The position numbers and the translations under genes were made by a program. A stretch of 64,000 nt of DNA from Gamarada debralockiae (Eukaryota; Ascomycota; Leotiomycetes; Helotiales; Hyphodiscaceae): positions 26,418-90,417 of the forward strand of contig NXFV01000014.1 of NCBI GenBank assembly GCA_002803225.1, in the 5' to 3' direction. The notes under the pieces were generated by a model. That model was not told where the DNA came from. It ran no database searches and saw nothing but the letters and a program-made list of their open reading frames with translations. Shown here one piece after another: positions 54,414 through 64,000 of this stretch (within the stretch, counting starts at the first letter, position 1; the number at the start of each line of letters is the position of its first letter).

Positions 54414-55677
54414 CCCCACCCGCGAAAATCGCGAAAATCAAGAAAAATCGCGACTAAAAATATCTTTATTACAACATTAACACCCATATAATTTGAATCT
54501 AATTAAATGAAATTCATCATAGAATATATGCCAACAATCCGCGCAACTTTCTACTATGTCCCTGCCCGCCTAGTACTTTGTGTGCCACCCCTTAGCGTCA
54601 ATGCATGCCTAAATCCTCTTCGGCATGCTCTCAATCAGAGACTCGAATATAGACTCAAGGAGAGCGTCCCGAGCTTCCTCTATGACCTTAAGATATGCCT
54701 CTCCCTCCCATGTGACGTTCCAGACCTCCGGAAACATTTCAAAGACCTTTTCCTTAAGTGCTATCTAGGCATGCTCAATCGGGTTCAAGTCCGGAGAATA
54801 AGGGGGCCAATCAGTGATATCTATGTCGTTTTCTTCGAACTATTCCTCGACTTTCTTAGCTGTATGGATCAGGGCACTGTCTTATATGAGATAGAGGTCG
54901 GGTTTGTAGTTCTTAAGGAGATTTGCGTTAAAGACCTCGAGATAAGACTCAGAGTACCCTGGCTTCTTTGCCTCGAAGTCTCGGCCTATTATATATAGTC
55001 CACACCTCTTGCTGTCGCCCTAAAACATACACTAGACCATAACTCGAAGCTGCTTTCCTTCTTGTATGTGCTATCTGGCTTCCATTTGTGGGCAGGAATG
55101 CCCTAAACCTAGGCTTGCTTTTGGCCTTTGCTCCGCTCTGCCAAGCACTTATCACTAAACATATATTTTCTCTATATATCGACAGTCCAATTGGCTCGCG
55201 CGGGGCACCAGGCAAACCTGAGAGCCGCTACATTCGCGCTAGTACTTGAGCCCATTCTTACGTGCAAGATTCTTGGTGTAGGTATTGGACATTGTAAGAC
55301 CTGTGTCCTCTCGATACTGCTAGAATGTGATTTTAGGAAAGGCGCGTAGGTTTCGTAGCGTAGTTCTACAGTCCCGACCATTTTATAGTCGCGAACGGCA
55401 GGAGCGAGGTAGAGAATTGCTATTAGTGTTGAGAATGTCGAGAGCAATGGCCCTTCGAATAGAGTTGCGACCGCGTTTCGTGATATCCACGATTTGACTT
55501 TAACTTAAGCCACTAATATAAAGGCCAGCAATTTTTCCTCTGGTATAAGGATCAGTATCAGGTCCACGGAGCTTATTGCCAGAGATGGCACCCAACGGAG
55601 TACGTTGAGGTGGCATTTGCTATAGTAATGAAGGAAGGAGAGAATCGGAAAATCGCGTTTTATCGCGTAGGTGGGGT
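54414..55677 (-). mobile_element. Second Tc1/mariner copy, dead, different family
   Basis: On the minus strand, ATG 55616 starts MPPQRTPLGAISGNKLRG, then GKIAGLYISGLS, a TAA where Gln is expected, SQIVDITKRGRNSIRRAIAL (a helix-turn-helix) and, after many stops and shifts, YIIGRDFEAK, NDIDITDWPPYSPDLNPIE (the PPYSPDLNPIE signature with the catalytic acid), TAG for Trp and IALKEKVFEMFPEVW, ending near 54565 with PKRI, a stop, ACIDAKGWHTKY. Outer boundaries are uncertain: accccacc near 54414 and ggtggggt near 55670 look like the ends of short imperfect inverted repeats. Stops at TGG and CAA/CAG positions suggest RIP. Confidence 0.75.
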
Positions 55678-55996
55678 CTAATGTAAAATTAGCGGCTGTA
55701 TCAGAAAGTCTAACAGATAAAAGATCGTACACACTTGCCTCTATCTTACAATCTCAAATTTTGTTATAAGAGACCATCCTTTGAATATTTTTATTTTGTA
55801 TACAGTCTAAAACATCTCAGGCTCTCTCGATTGTATGTAAAGAGAGCGCAAGTCTAACTGAAACACTCAAGGACAACAGGACACGTGGGAGTGAGTGCAC
55901 GGGCCCGCCTACCCCGCAGTAACACAGAAGCTTTTCCTTCGCACTGTTTGACGTTGTACTACTCGAAGCTTACTGTGATTGATTTTTAAGGTTATT

Positions 55997-57704
55997 ATGG
56001 CGGACACAAACAGCGAACAGACGTCGGTGGACCCTGCACAACTTGACGAGGCTGCACTGCTGGACCCTGTAGCCCCATGGGGTAATGGTAGTGTTCCCTC
56101 GCTACCATCAGTGGACAATTCGGGTAACCAAGTAAGTTTGACTGCCCAGACCTACCACCCTTACGGTAATCCTCATGCTGATCGATAATCGACAGAGCGA
56201 CGACGCTGATTCGGCTGTGGGCGAATTAAGGAGCTTGTCTCTGGCCCTTCAAGACTGTCATAGGCATTCTCGACACTGACTCTTCACAGGTCATCCACAG
56301 CTTCTTTGCGATCTAGTATCTACGAACACGTCGAAGAGAATGGGCGAACCTACCACCGATTCAAACAAGGCAGTAAGTCCTCTTAATCCTTGTCATGCCC
56401 CTTCGCTGACCATTCAGAGTATATGTTACCAAATGACGAGGTGCGTTGACGAAGGACGTAGAATCCCATGGGAATAACCTAGCCTAACGAAATAATAGCA
56501 AGAGCAAGAAAGACTAGGTGCTCTTTATCTATCCGATCAGTCAACACCTAAGTTAACGCGATCACAGACTTACAACATGCCTTGTTCGGGATGAGCCTCG
56601 GCGGGAAGCTCCATCTAGCTCCCATAGGAACCAATCCACAGAACGTGCTTGATCTTGCAACTGGTCGGAAATTAGCGTCATACGTCTCTGTCTGAGTTTG
56701 TTCTGATCCTCTATCTAGGTACAGGACTTTGGGCAACAGAATTCGGTGGGTACAGGAACCTGTAATTGTAACGAACCTCTGACCACAGACTCGCAGCACA
56801 GCAATATCCATCCGCTCGGGTTCTTGGAACCGATCTTAGCCCCATTCAACCAATCTAGTAGGCCGCTTCCCTCAGCAACACGGTCCCTGAAGGCATTTTC
56901 TGACTGCAAAGCGTTCCTCCAAATTGCCGATTTGAGATTGATGACGCAGAAGACGAGTGGATTTTCAGCGAGCAATTTGAGTATGTATTTCTCGGAGTAA
57001 CCTATCTTCTCTTTTGTTCGGACTCGCGATCTCTCAGAGCATATTCAGCTTTAAAGAGCATATCGAGAGCCCTGAAACCTCGCTTAGATCTCTCCTTCAT
57101 CGAGCCACTGTTGACTCCCAAATTTTCTCAGTTATATTCACGGCCGTGCCCTACTGTCCTGTTTCAAAGACCCGGTCAATGTTTTCCAGCAGGCCTACAA
57201 GTCACTCGCTCCAGGTGGCTACTTTGAGATGCAAGATATGATCTTCCCTTTCGCTTTCCTAGGCGACCCTCCCACAGAATCTCCACTATACAAGTGGTTC
57301 CAGATAATCACTGAAGGAGCAGCGAATCTGGGACGCCCATGGACTAATGTAGTGCATTACAAACGTTGGATGGAAGAGATTGGTTTCGAAGACGTGATAG
57401 AGAAGAAATTCTATTGGCCACTTAATGCGTGGGCCAAGGGGAAGTATTATAAGCAGCTTTCTGTAACTGCGCAAGCGGACTTTCTCAGTGGAATAGAAGG
57501 AATGAGTCTCAAGGTAATGGGATCGATGGGATGGTCGGCTGAGGAAGTGCAAGTTTTTCTCGTAGATGTTAGGAAGGATGTGAAGGATACCAATATTCAC
57601 TGTTATTGTCCTATGTAAGTTTTGCTGCTTCAAAGGAGCGGGTTAATATTGACCAGACGTGCAGGACTGTGGTATATGGAAGGAAGCCAGGTGGTCAACC
57701 ATGA
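55997..57704 (+). CDS. SAM-dependent methyltransferase, LaeA-like
   Basis: Seven-beta-strand methyltransferase of the Methyltransf_23 type, the family of LaeA-like proteins common in fungal secondary metabolism; cytosolic or nuclear. ATG 55997 starts MADTNSEQTSVDPAQLDEAA. Many short introns are needed but all fit: after NSGNQ (56131), before SSTASLRSSIYEHVEENGRT, around KYMLPNDE, and within motif I, VLDLATGTGLWA, split at 56672. The next donor is at EFG and the frame resumes at QQYPSARVLGTDLSPIQP, then an intron to YVPPNCRFEIDDAEDEW and a 156-nt intron to DYIHGRALLSCFKDP. The remainder is open: QQAYKSLAPGGYFEMQDM, GRPWTNVVHYKRWMEEIGF, EDVIEKKFYWPLNAWAKG and GWSAEEVQVFLVDVRKDVKD. A last intron puts the stop (TGA) at 57702-57704 after VVYGRKPGGQP. 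It looks intact; the substrate is unknown. Confidence 0.83.
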
Positions 57705-58202
57705 AGTCAATCTGCGAGGAGCAGGGCTAAGGCGTGAGGTTAAGCTGGCAAATAGATGCTAGTAGAATATAGAGGGAACAGCTCTGGGGTTTTTTAATGA
57801 GTTTTCCGTATTTTCCCTTCGATCTTCTTCGCTGCTTAAAATAAACGGGCCCCCGCATGATCAAATTTGGGTCTATTGTCTCTTGAGACTGCACTGACTT
57901 CAAACACATACGGCGATATGACAACCATCGCTTTGGCTGTGGGCTGTACAATTATTGTATAAAACAGCGGTCGAGACCGGTGAACATTGTGTTTTGGGGG
58001 GAAAGGGGGGATACCTCCGTAAGGGAGGCGAAAGTGGGGTTAGTACAGGGGGCGAACCCAAACTAAACCGTAAGTGGCATTTCGAAGAGATTAAAACCCT
58101 CATCTCTATTTCTACCCCTCCATCTCCACAACACCAACTCTTATTACGAGATACAATGCTCCGAACATATCTTGAAATAGCTATTTGGGGCATGTTTTGA
58201 AT
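57705..58202. other. Intergenic region, nothing recognised
   Basis: Contains the presumed promoter of the Zn2Cys6 gene at its right end and G-rich tracts near 57995-58050. No gene was supported. Confidence 0.5.
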
Positions 58203-59832
58203 ATGCGGGCGAAACAAGCTCTTGCCAATATGGAGAAGGAGAAGGAGAGTGCAAACCCACATTTGAACACCAAAGCCAAACACAACAGATCACGTGGTGG
58301 ATGCGTCCGATGCAGACAGAGACGGCAGAAATGCGATGAGCAGAAGCCTCAGTGTAGTCGCTGTCGCACTAACGGCATTGAGGAATGCACGTACACGGTA
58401 AATTTATCATGGGGTGGGCGAGATTTCAAATCTTATAAGGGGAATTCAGACATCAAGAAACACGGTACGCAGCCTGCTTCTATTCATAAATGCTATACTG
58501 ACATGTATAGAAACCGAACCAGGAACATTCATATACGTTGCTTCATCGAAACAAAAGCCAATTCTCAAGAAAGGGGAGAGCGAAATGCTGAGCCGATCAC
58601 TCTCCCCATTAGATTCCTCACCACCGTCAGAGCAGATGCTACTTCACCACTTTGCAACCTCCGCCTCAAGAATAACATCCTGCCACGCCTCAATCCAGTC
58701 ATCATTCTGCCATCTCTTACTCCCTATGGCGACATCCTACCCGCCTCTGCTCTCCGCGCTAATGGCGCTCTCCGCAATTCATCGGAACTCGCTCTACACC
58801 TCACCTTCTTCCCCTCACCGCCAGGGAAACGAAGTCATCTCCCTGAAAGCCTCGTCCATCTCCCAGCTCCGCTCCGCTCTTCTCCTTCCAGAAGAGGAAG
58901 GGGAAAGTAGGGATGCGGTGCTGGCTACTGCCCTCACGCTCTGCATGTGTGAGATCCATTCCGGAGCCGACCAGCCACGGTCGTGGCGTCTGCATCTTGA
59001 GGGCGCAAAAGCCATTCTCTCATCTTCTGCCCTATCTGCTTCAGATCCAAATAGCCAGGCGGGGTTGTTAGAGCGCTGGTATACATCCATCGAAGCGCTC
59101 GCGGCCATTTCCTTGAAGGGCTTGCCTGCCGGTGACCTTCCACCTCTCAGCTCCTCAGCCATAGACAGCAATCTCGCCGAAGTTGAGACCCAGAACAAAG
59201 TATTCCTAGATGACTATTTCGGGTTCTGCACTAACCTCGTTCCCCTGTTCAAAGAGATTGGGGCATTAGCTTGGGAACGCCGCGCTCTCCTTGACGCGAG
59301 GACGAAGGGAAGAGATGTACTCTTGTCTGAACAAGATCTGCACACCGAAGCTCTGGTCCTAGAATCTCGTATTAGGTCCATGATCGCGCACGACAGAAGC
59401 AACGCGCCAAAATTCTACCCAGGTGTACAATCCAAATTATCCCCAGATGTAATACAAGAGTTCTATCTCTGCAACGAAGCCTACCAACACGCAGCCCTTC
59501 TGCATATATATCGCCGCGTCATGGGTGTGTACAGGGAAGACGAGAAGGTCCAGCATGCTGTGAAAAGAATATTGGAATGTGTGGAGGGAATAGAGCCGAG
59601 GGAAGGATTAAGCCCATATATAGTACTCACGATGCCGTTGTTCACTGCTGGGCGAGAAGCGCTGGGGGATGATAGGGAAAGCACGAGGAGGAAGATGAGG
59701 GAATTGGGAAAACAGTTGAGGTTGAGGAATGTGTGGAGGAGTTTGGAGATTTTAGAGGAGGGGTGGAGAAGCGGGGTCGAGGACCAAGGTACTTTCCTTG
59801 CCAATACATGGGAGAGGAGGGTGGGATGCTGA
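58203..59832 (+). CDS. Zn2Cys6 transcription factor
   Basis: Nuclear fungal regulator. The open frame extends upstream only through a TTG at 58185; the first ATG is 58203 and another is at 58230 with a better context. The zinc cluster is CVRCRQRRQKCDEQKPQCSR then CRTNGIEEC, with six Cys and a basic RQRRQK. It ends in a short exon at ECTYT followed by a GTAAAT donor (58398); exon 2 resumes near 58511 as ETEPGTFIYVASSK. The exact junction, or a small extra exon, is unresolved because the phases differ by one. The body (LLHHFATSASRITSC, LLSALMALSAIHRNSL, ALTLCMCEIHSGADQPRSW then RLHLEGAKAIL, YLCNEAYQHAALLHIYRRVM) is the typical Fungal_trans_2 middle region. No stop interrupts it. It is convergent with an MFS transporter gene ending 70 bp away. 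Confidence 0.85.
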
Positions 59833-59902
59833 CGAAGAAGCAGATGCAGATCAAGGGAATTGTGATTTCATTCCGTACTAAATGGTATGGTATGGAAAGG
59901 GT

Positions 59903-61837
59903 TATGAGAGGGAGTCGGTTGAAGAGTTGAGAGCATCGGCCTTTCCCAGCGTCATCGGTTTCCGCCATGCTGGTCCGTATTTCTGGAGGATGATGTAGGT
60001 TGGGATCACGCCGAAGGTGCAGATTATTGCTTGAGCGGCGAAGGACCAAGTATACCCTTAGATGGCGTTAACCCCATCAACTCTGACACAAAATACGAAG
60101 GGGAATGATAAGATGAAACGTACCTGAAGCTTCAACCCATGTGTTGATGAACCAAGGTTCCGCGAATGCTGAGAGCTGATGATAATGTTAGTTGAGTACT
60201 AGGGATTACGAGTGGGAGGAAGAAACTGACGTTGATGATAACTGTATAGAAAGTAATGATATCCATAGCGTGCTCATAATAACTGTCAACAATGTAGCTT
60301 GAAAGCGCTGTGTTTCCGATCTGCAGACCCGCTCCATCTACACCTCTTCGTCAGCACGGCCCTCGACTCGTTAACATCAGGCACTTACACAAAAAGAACG
60401 CAATTTGACCCGTAATCCAATGCCACTCCCGATCAACACTCAGTCCCCAAAGCAACAACCCCGCACTGGAGATTATGGCTGCCGGGTAGCCTAACCAGAG
60501 CCGCATTTCCGGAAGACGGATTCCGTTGTTGCGTTTCGCGAGGCGAAGCATCAGCCAGTCGCTTAGACGGCCGGAGAAGAAAACTTCGGCGAAGACGGTA
60601 CCGAGGATGAGACCGAGGAAGAACAGGCCTTGGATTTGAAGCTTGTAAGTTGCATACGCGGCTGGTTCCATGGTTAGGAGGGAGCAGATCCTGGAGTTGT
60701 TAGTCGGTTGTGATGAAGGAAGGGGGAATTGGAACATACCACCAGTATTGGAAAAACACAAAGGCGAGGACACTGATTACGATGGTAGGGTAGGCAAGCA
60801 TTTTGGTAGCGCGGAGGATAGTGTCCCAGGGTTTTGGATGGATGATTCCAGGAACTTTGCGGAAGCTCTTTGACGATTGTCAGTAACAACATTGGAATCT
60901 GGGGTTCCTGTCTTACGAGGTAGCCTAGTTCCTTCGTCCTTTTGACTTCCAGCATTTCGGTGTACACTGCCTCATTATCGCGATTTTGACCTCTCTCTTC
61001 GGAGGCTAAGACAAGTGCGCGAGGAAACAGTGTTTCCGGTAGGAACAAACACTCTAGTAGTAGTAGTGCAGTAAAAAGAATCGTAACATGGTACGCGACC
61101 CAGTACTGACTGACTGTGGCAAGGAAACCTCCAACTGGACGATTCATTGTCAGCATACAAATTTCCAAAATAATTAGGGACTCACCGAAACCACCACAAA
61201 GCCCACCTAAGTCAATAGCCATAACCCAAAGACCAATCCTAAACCCCCTTTCGTGCTCGAAAGAAACATCGTTGATGATACTCAACCCCACGGTGGCAGC
61301 TGGACTCGCACCGAATCCCTGAAAGAAACGCGCAGCCATATACCCATGCAGACTAATGCCTTGAATAGACGTACAACCACTCGCAACGAGTGCAATGACC
61401 GTACCCCCGATCATAACTATTCGTCGTCCATAAATATCGGCCAATGAAGAGCAGAATAAGGGTCCCAAAGCAAGGCCCAGTGAAGGAATAGCAAACGTCC
61501 AATTAACCTCTGTGTATGTGGCATTGAATTGTTCCTGCAACAAGGAGAATGAGGGAATGGGAGCGGTGGTTTGGTAGGTGAATAGGAAGTAGAAGTAGCA
61601 GACTATGCCGATACAGACGTATTTCTGCGGTTTCGACCAGTTGAGTGGATCAAGAGGGTCGCTAGTTGGGGTGGGCACCAGGGCACTGCCGGAAGGGTCA
61701 AGTCTGGCGGTACCAATGTCTGTAACGGACCCACTTGGGTCAATTGTAGTGGTAGTGGTAGGTACAAGAGCGATTCCTTTCTCCGCATCGTAGCTGAGAT
61801 TCTGGGAGCTTTTGGAAGGTTTGAGCTTCTCCGACAT
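59903..61837 (-). CDS. MFS transporter
   Basis: Major facilitator of the plasma membrane, 12-helix type close to fungal drug/H+ or nicotinate-like exporters. ATG 61837 starts a soluble 65-residue N-terminus, then DPLDPLNWSKPQKYVCIGIV, the usual entry to helix 1. SLGLALGPLFCSSLADIYGR and RRIVMIGG carry the loop 2-3 motif. GYMAARFFQGFGASPAATVG holds helix 4, and WVAYHVTILFTALLLLECLF then LPETLF follows after an intron near 61185-61138. Further short introns (about 60905-60865, 60740-60690 and others) join FRKVPGIIHPKPWDTILRA, LQIQGLFFLGLILGTVFAEV, LWLGYPAAIISSAGLLLWGL and the last helices with GYTWSFAAQAIICTFGVIPT. The protein ends GKADALNSSTDSLS with TAA at 59903-59905. No disruption was seen. 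The substrate is unknown; the regulator next door may control it. Confidence 0.87.
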
Positions 61838-62363
61838 GGTGAGAAACGTTTGCAGAGATTTCGGGACGGGAAGAGAAAAGATGAGAGGACACTGTTTTTT
61901 TTCTGAGCTGAAGCCATGGCGACGAGCACTTATATAACATAATGAGGGTTTACTTATCTTTCCCCGATTTCTCCTCGAGTCACTGATTTGACAGAAAGAG
62001 AGAAGCAGGGATGTTGTGAGGAGTTTGACGGGTCGAAACGGGTTTTGAGCGGCGAGAACTAGGCCTAATCTGGAATCTCCAAGAGATATTGCCCATGCAT
62101 GACAATTTTCCTCTCCTCATCTTTTCTCCACACTTTCCCTCCCCGCTTCAAGCTCGAATTCTTATCGCGGGCAACAGGTAAGGCTGACCACTCTAGGCTC
62201 TAAGAAGTATTTCCAAGAGATGAGCTCCAGATATCGCTCGGCGCCTCCATGGCCACGAAATGATCGCGGTTTGGTGATACTGTACTTCGTTTCTGAAGCT
62301 CTATCATTCCTCTCGCTCTTTCAATTTCGTCAACTTCCTCAACTTTCTTAAATCTGCTTAACC
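61838..62363. promoter_or_regulatory. Divergent region, MFS transporter / Hri1 gene
   Basis: 526 bp between the two start codons; no specific site was identified. Confidence 0.4.
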
Positions 62364-63088
62364 ATGTCGCACAAGATCTCAACTCGCATCTCTCTGCGAT
62401 GGCTGCCCGATCCACCCTCCGAGCCAACTGACACTCTAGTTTTCAACGTCGGATCTTACTTCCTCGACCTGCGCGTCATGAAAGCGGACAGCTCAATCGA
62501 CTGGGCTATGGCCGGCGAGCGACAAGTTATATCCACTGACCCTCGTACGTCGTCGTCCCATTTCTGTCCCCAATTCCACGATCTAATCGGTCCACACGAG
62601 CAGTGAAATGCCGCTGGATCAAGATAATCGACTCCCTCGGCCCTTCCGAACCCGACGAAGGCAGCTTCGAAACCCTCCCCAACGGCGACGATCTCGAGAC
62701 AGGCAGTATGCCATGCCCAGAGAGAGGCGGCGCGGTGACAGAATATGAAGAGGTATGGAGGCGATTGAATCCGAGAGAGGGAGTGAAACATGCGTGGATA
62801 CTGCAGAGTGTGGATGGGAAGACGTTTTTGGGTCGGATTGGCGGCGGGTATATGGCTTTGCGGGAGGGAGTGGGGAGGACGTTTGGGGCTAGGAGGGAAG
62901 AGTGGGATGTCGATGATGGCTGGAATGTGAAATACAAGATTGGTGATGTGGAGGACGTGCCAAGCCTGGCTGCGGTTGGGAGGGAGTTGTTTGATGGGGA
63001 GGAGAGTTGGAAGATTGGTGACACTGTGGAGGTTTGCGGGGAGAGGTTTGTGGTAAGGGCTTGGGAGGACATTTCGGATAGTTCTTGA
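62364..63088 (+). CDS. HRI1: Hri1 family protein
   Basis: Homologue of yeast Hri1, a small soluble protein with two beta-barrel halves that interacts with Hrr25 and the Sec65 area; its precise role is unresolved. Exon 1 62364-62544, a 59-nt intron (gtacgt...gagcag) and exon 2 62604-63088 join to 221 residues. Marks are ISLRWLPDPPSEPTDTLVFN (the family's N-terminal signature), YFLDLRVMK, DWAMAGERQ, then LKCRWIKIIDS, EEVWRRLNP, SVDGKTFLGRIGGGYMALRE and the C-terminal WKIGDTVEVCGERFVVRAWE. All in register. It is single-copy and conserved, so it marks the return of ordinary gene territory at this end of the window. Confidence 0.88.
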
Positions 63089-63102
63089 GATTGAATAACT
63101 CC

Positions 63103-63980
63103 CTACTTTAAGACGAGTCGCTCACTCGATATCAACGAATAGTTTCGTTCTTTCCCTTCATGCCCATAATAACCCAAGCCCTCTAACACAGCATCCATTA
63201 TCACAAATCCGTATCCGTCCTCTTCGTCTTCGTCCTCCCCGTCTCCAAGCTTCTGCATTCTCACCATATATCGCTTACCCTCGTCCGCCAACTTCTCAAA
63301 AGAAGCTTCCTCCAACATAGTGTCCCCAATCCAGGCCAGCTTCCAGGTTTTCAACTTCTTGTTTTTAAAATCGATGACGTAAGCCCACTCACCGAACATA
63401 TCGCTACCAGAATCCCCTACAAACTATTAGCTCCATTCCCTCATTTCTCCTCAACGATTCGGTTCTTCTAGCCATCGAAGTATCCGTTTCTGATCACTGA
63501 AAGGGGTTGGATTTTATGAGGCGAGGAATGGCCGAATGGGGATGCATTACGGAAGTGCTTGAGCTTGCCGCTCTGGATTGCCGACAGAGCAGCAGCGCCT
63601 TGAATCTTGTACAGGAGACGATACCAGTCTGATCCCCCTACACTTAGGTCGCAGAACATAGAGTAGCGCTCTTCTAGTTCAGGTGTTGGCAGGGAGGTCT
63701 TCATCTTCATCGATCCACTCTGTAACGTGTTAGTTACGATCCAATTCCTGAAAGTGAAGTGATTGGTCAATGATGGCTGGAAGACTTGAGAGGACTGGGA
63801 GTCGTGGCTAGGGGAACTGTCAGTGATCACGTCCAGGCGACGTATCATAGTTGTGATATCCTTATCATCTTTGAGACTTAGGAGGAATGCGACGATCTCT
63901 TGGCGCAAGCCAGTGGGGTAGGAATCGTTAGTGTTGTAGGTACAGTACCTAGGATTATGTCTGAGCCATCTCGCCTAATC
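63103..63980 (-). CDS. Hypothetical protein, 5' part outside the window
   Basis: Two coding-looking blocks on the minus strand. The upstream block (about 63975-63490) reads RWLRHNPRYC, TNDSYPTGLRQEIVAFLLSL then KDDKDITTMIRRLDVI, FTFRNWIVTNTLQSGSMKMK and ERYSMFCDLSVGGSDWYRLL. It has no ATG before its first residues; its start is a probable intron acceptor (gattag) near 63976, so the first exon lies beyond the right edge. After an intron near 63490-63425 the second block reads GSDMFGEWAYVIDFKNKKLK then TWKLAWIGDTMLEEASF, an acidic patch and the end ISSERLVLK at 63103. I do not recognise a domain. It converges on the Hri1 gene with only about 15 bp between stops. Confidence 0.65.
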
Positions 63981-64000
63981 GTATTTTACCCCACCACAAC

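Overview
The window looks like nuclear DNA of a filamentous ascomycete (Pezizomycotina; Leotiomycetes is my best guess but is not proven). The signs are short spliceosomal introns of about 44-70 nt with GT...AG ends, many families that are fungal or mainly fungal (HET domain, CFEM-type receptor, DUF7703, DUF1996, Hri1, Zn2Cys6 regulators, fungal Sulfotransfer_4) and Tc1/mariner elements whose transposases are broken by TGG-to-TAG and CAA-to-TAA type stops, as expected from RIP. No tRNA, rRNA or CRISPR array was found.

Layout. 1-3.4 kb: a frameshifted scytalone-dehydratase-like gene and an unknown multi-pass membrane protein. 4-9.2 kb: a compact housekeeping block made of two divergent pairs, a TRM61-like tRNA methyltransferase (probably mitochondrial) with a monoacylglycerol-lipase-like hydrolase, and an unknown probably mitochondrial protein with mitochondrial ClpP. 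9.2-13.2 kb: gene-poor, with two decayed fragments and a 28-bp palindrome. 13.7-23 kb: a secreted GH51 arabinofuranosidase, a wrecked GH5 glucanase, a CFEM/7TM receptor and a DUF7703 7TM protein. 23-31 kb: sparse DNA with an intact FAD-dependent oxidoreductase and pseudogenes for a carboxylesterase and a GPR1/FUN34/YaaH acetate transporter. 31.8-35 kb: an NmrA-like protein divergent from an Atz/Trz-type amidohydrolase.

35-41.5 kb is transposon-rich: a TA-flanked MITE, a remnant of a sesquiterpene synthase, a fungal sulfotransferase, and a Tc1/mariner element with perfect 39-bp terminal inverted repeats around a dead transposase. 41.7-49.8 kb: a second amidohydrolase divergent from a Zn2Cys6 regulator, a very divergent Hsp70-like protein that has lost its ATP-binding motifs, and a HET-domain gene with two frameshifts. 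51.6-57.7 kb: a secreted DUF1996 protein with a 96-bp tandem repeat, a MITE-like inverted repeat abutting a second dead Tc1/mariner copy, and an intron-rich LaeA-like methyltransferase. 58.2-64 kb: a Zn2Cys6 regulator convergent with an MFS transporter, an Hri1 homologue and a gene cut by the right edge.

Overall, conserved genes sit in compact blocks, often as divergent pairs, separated by accessory stretches full of pseudogenes and transposon relics. I found no obviously new multi-gene system. The most unusual items are the Hsp70-like protein with degenerate nucleotide-binding motifs, the amidohydrolase/regulator pair, and the large number of accessory genes broken by single-base frameshifts. 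Exon borders were assigned by eye from reading frame, splice signals and remembered family motifs; no searches were run.
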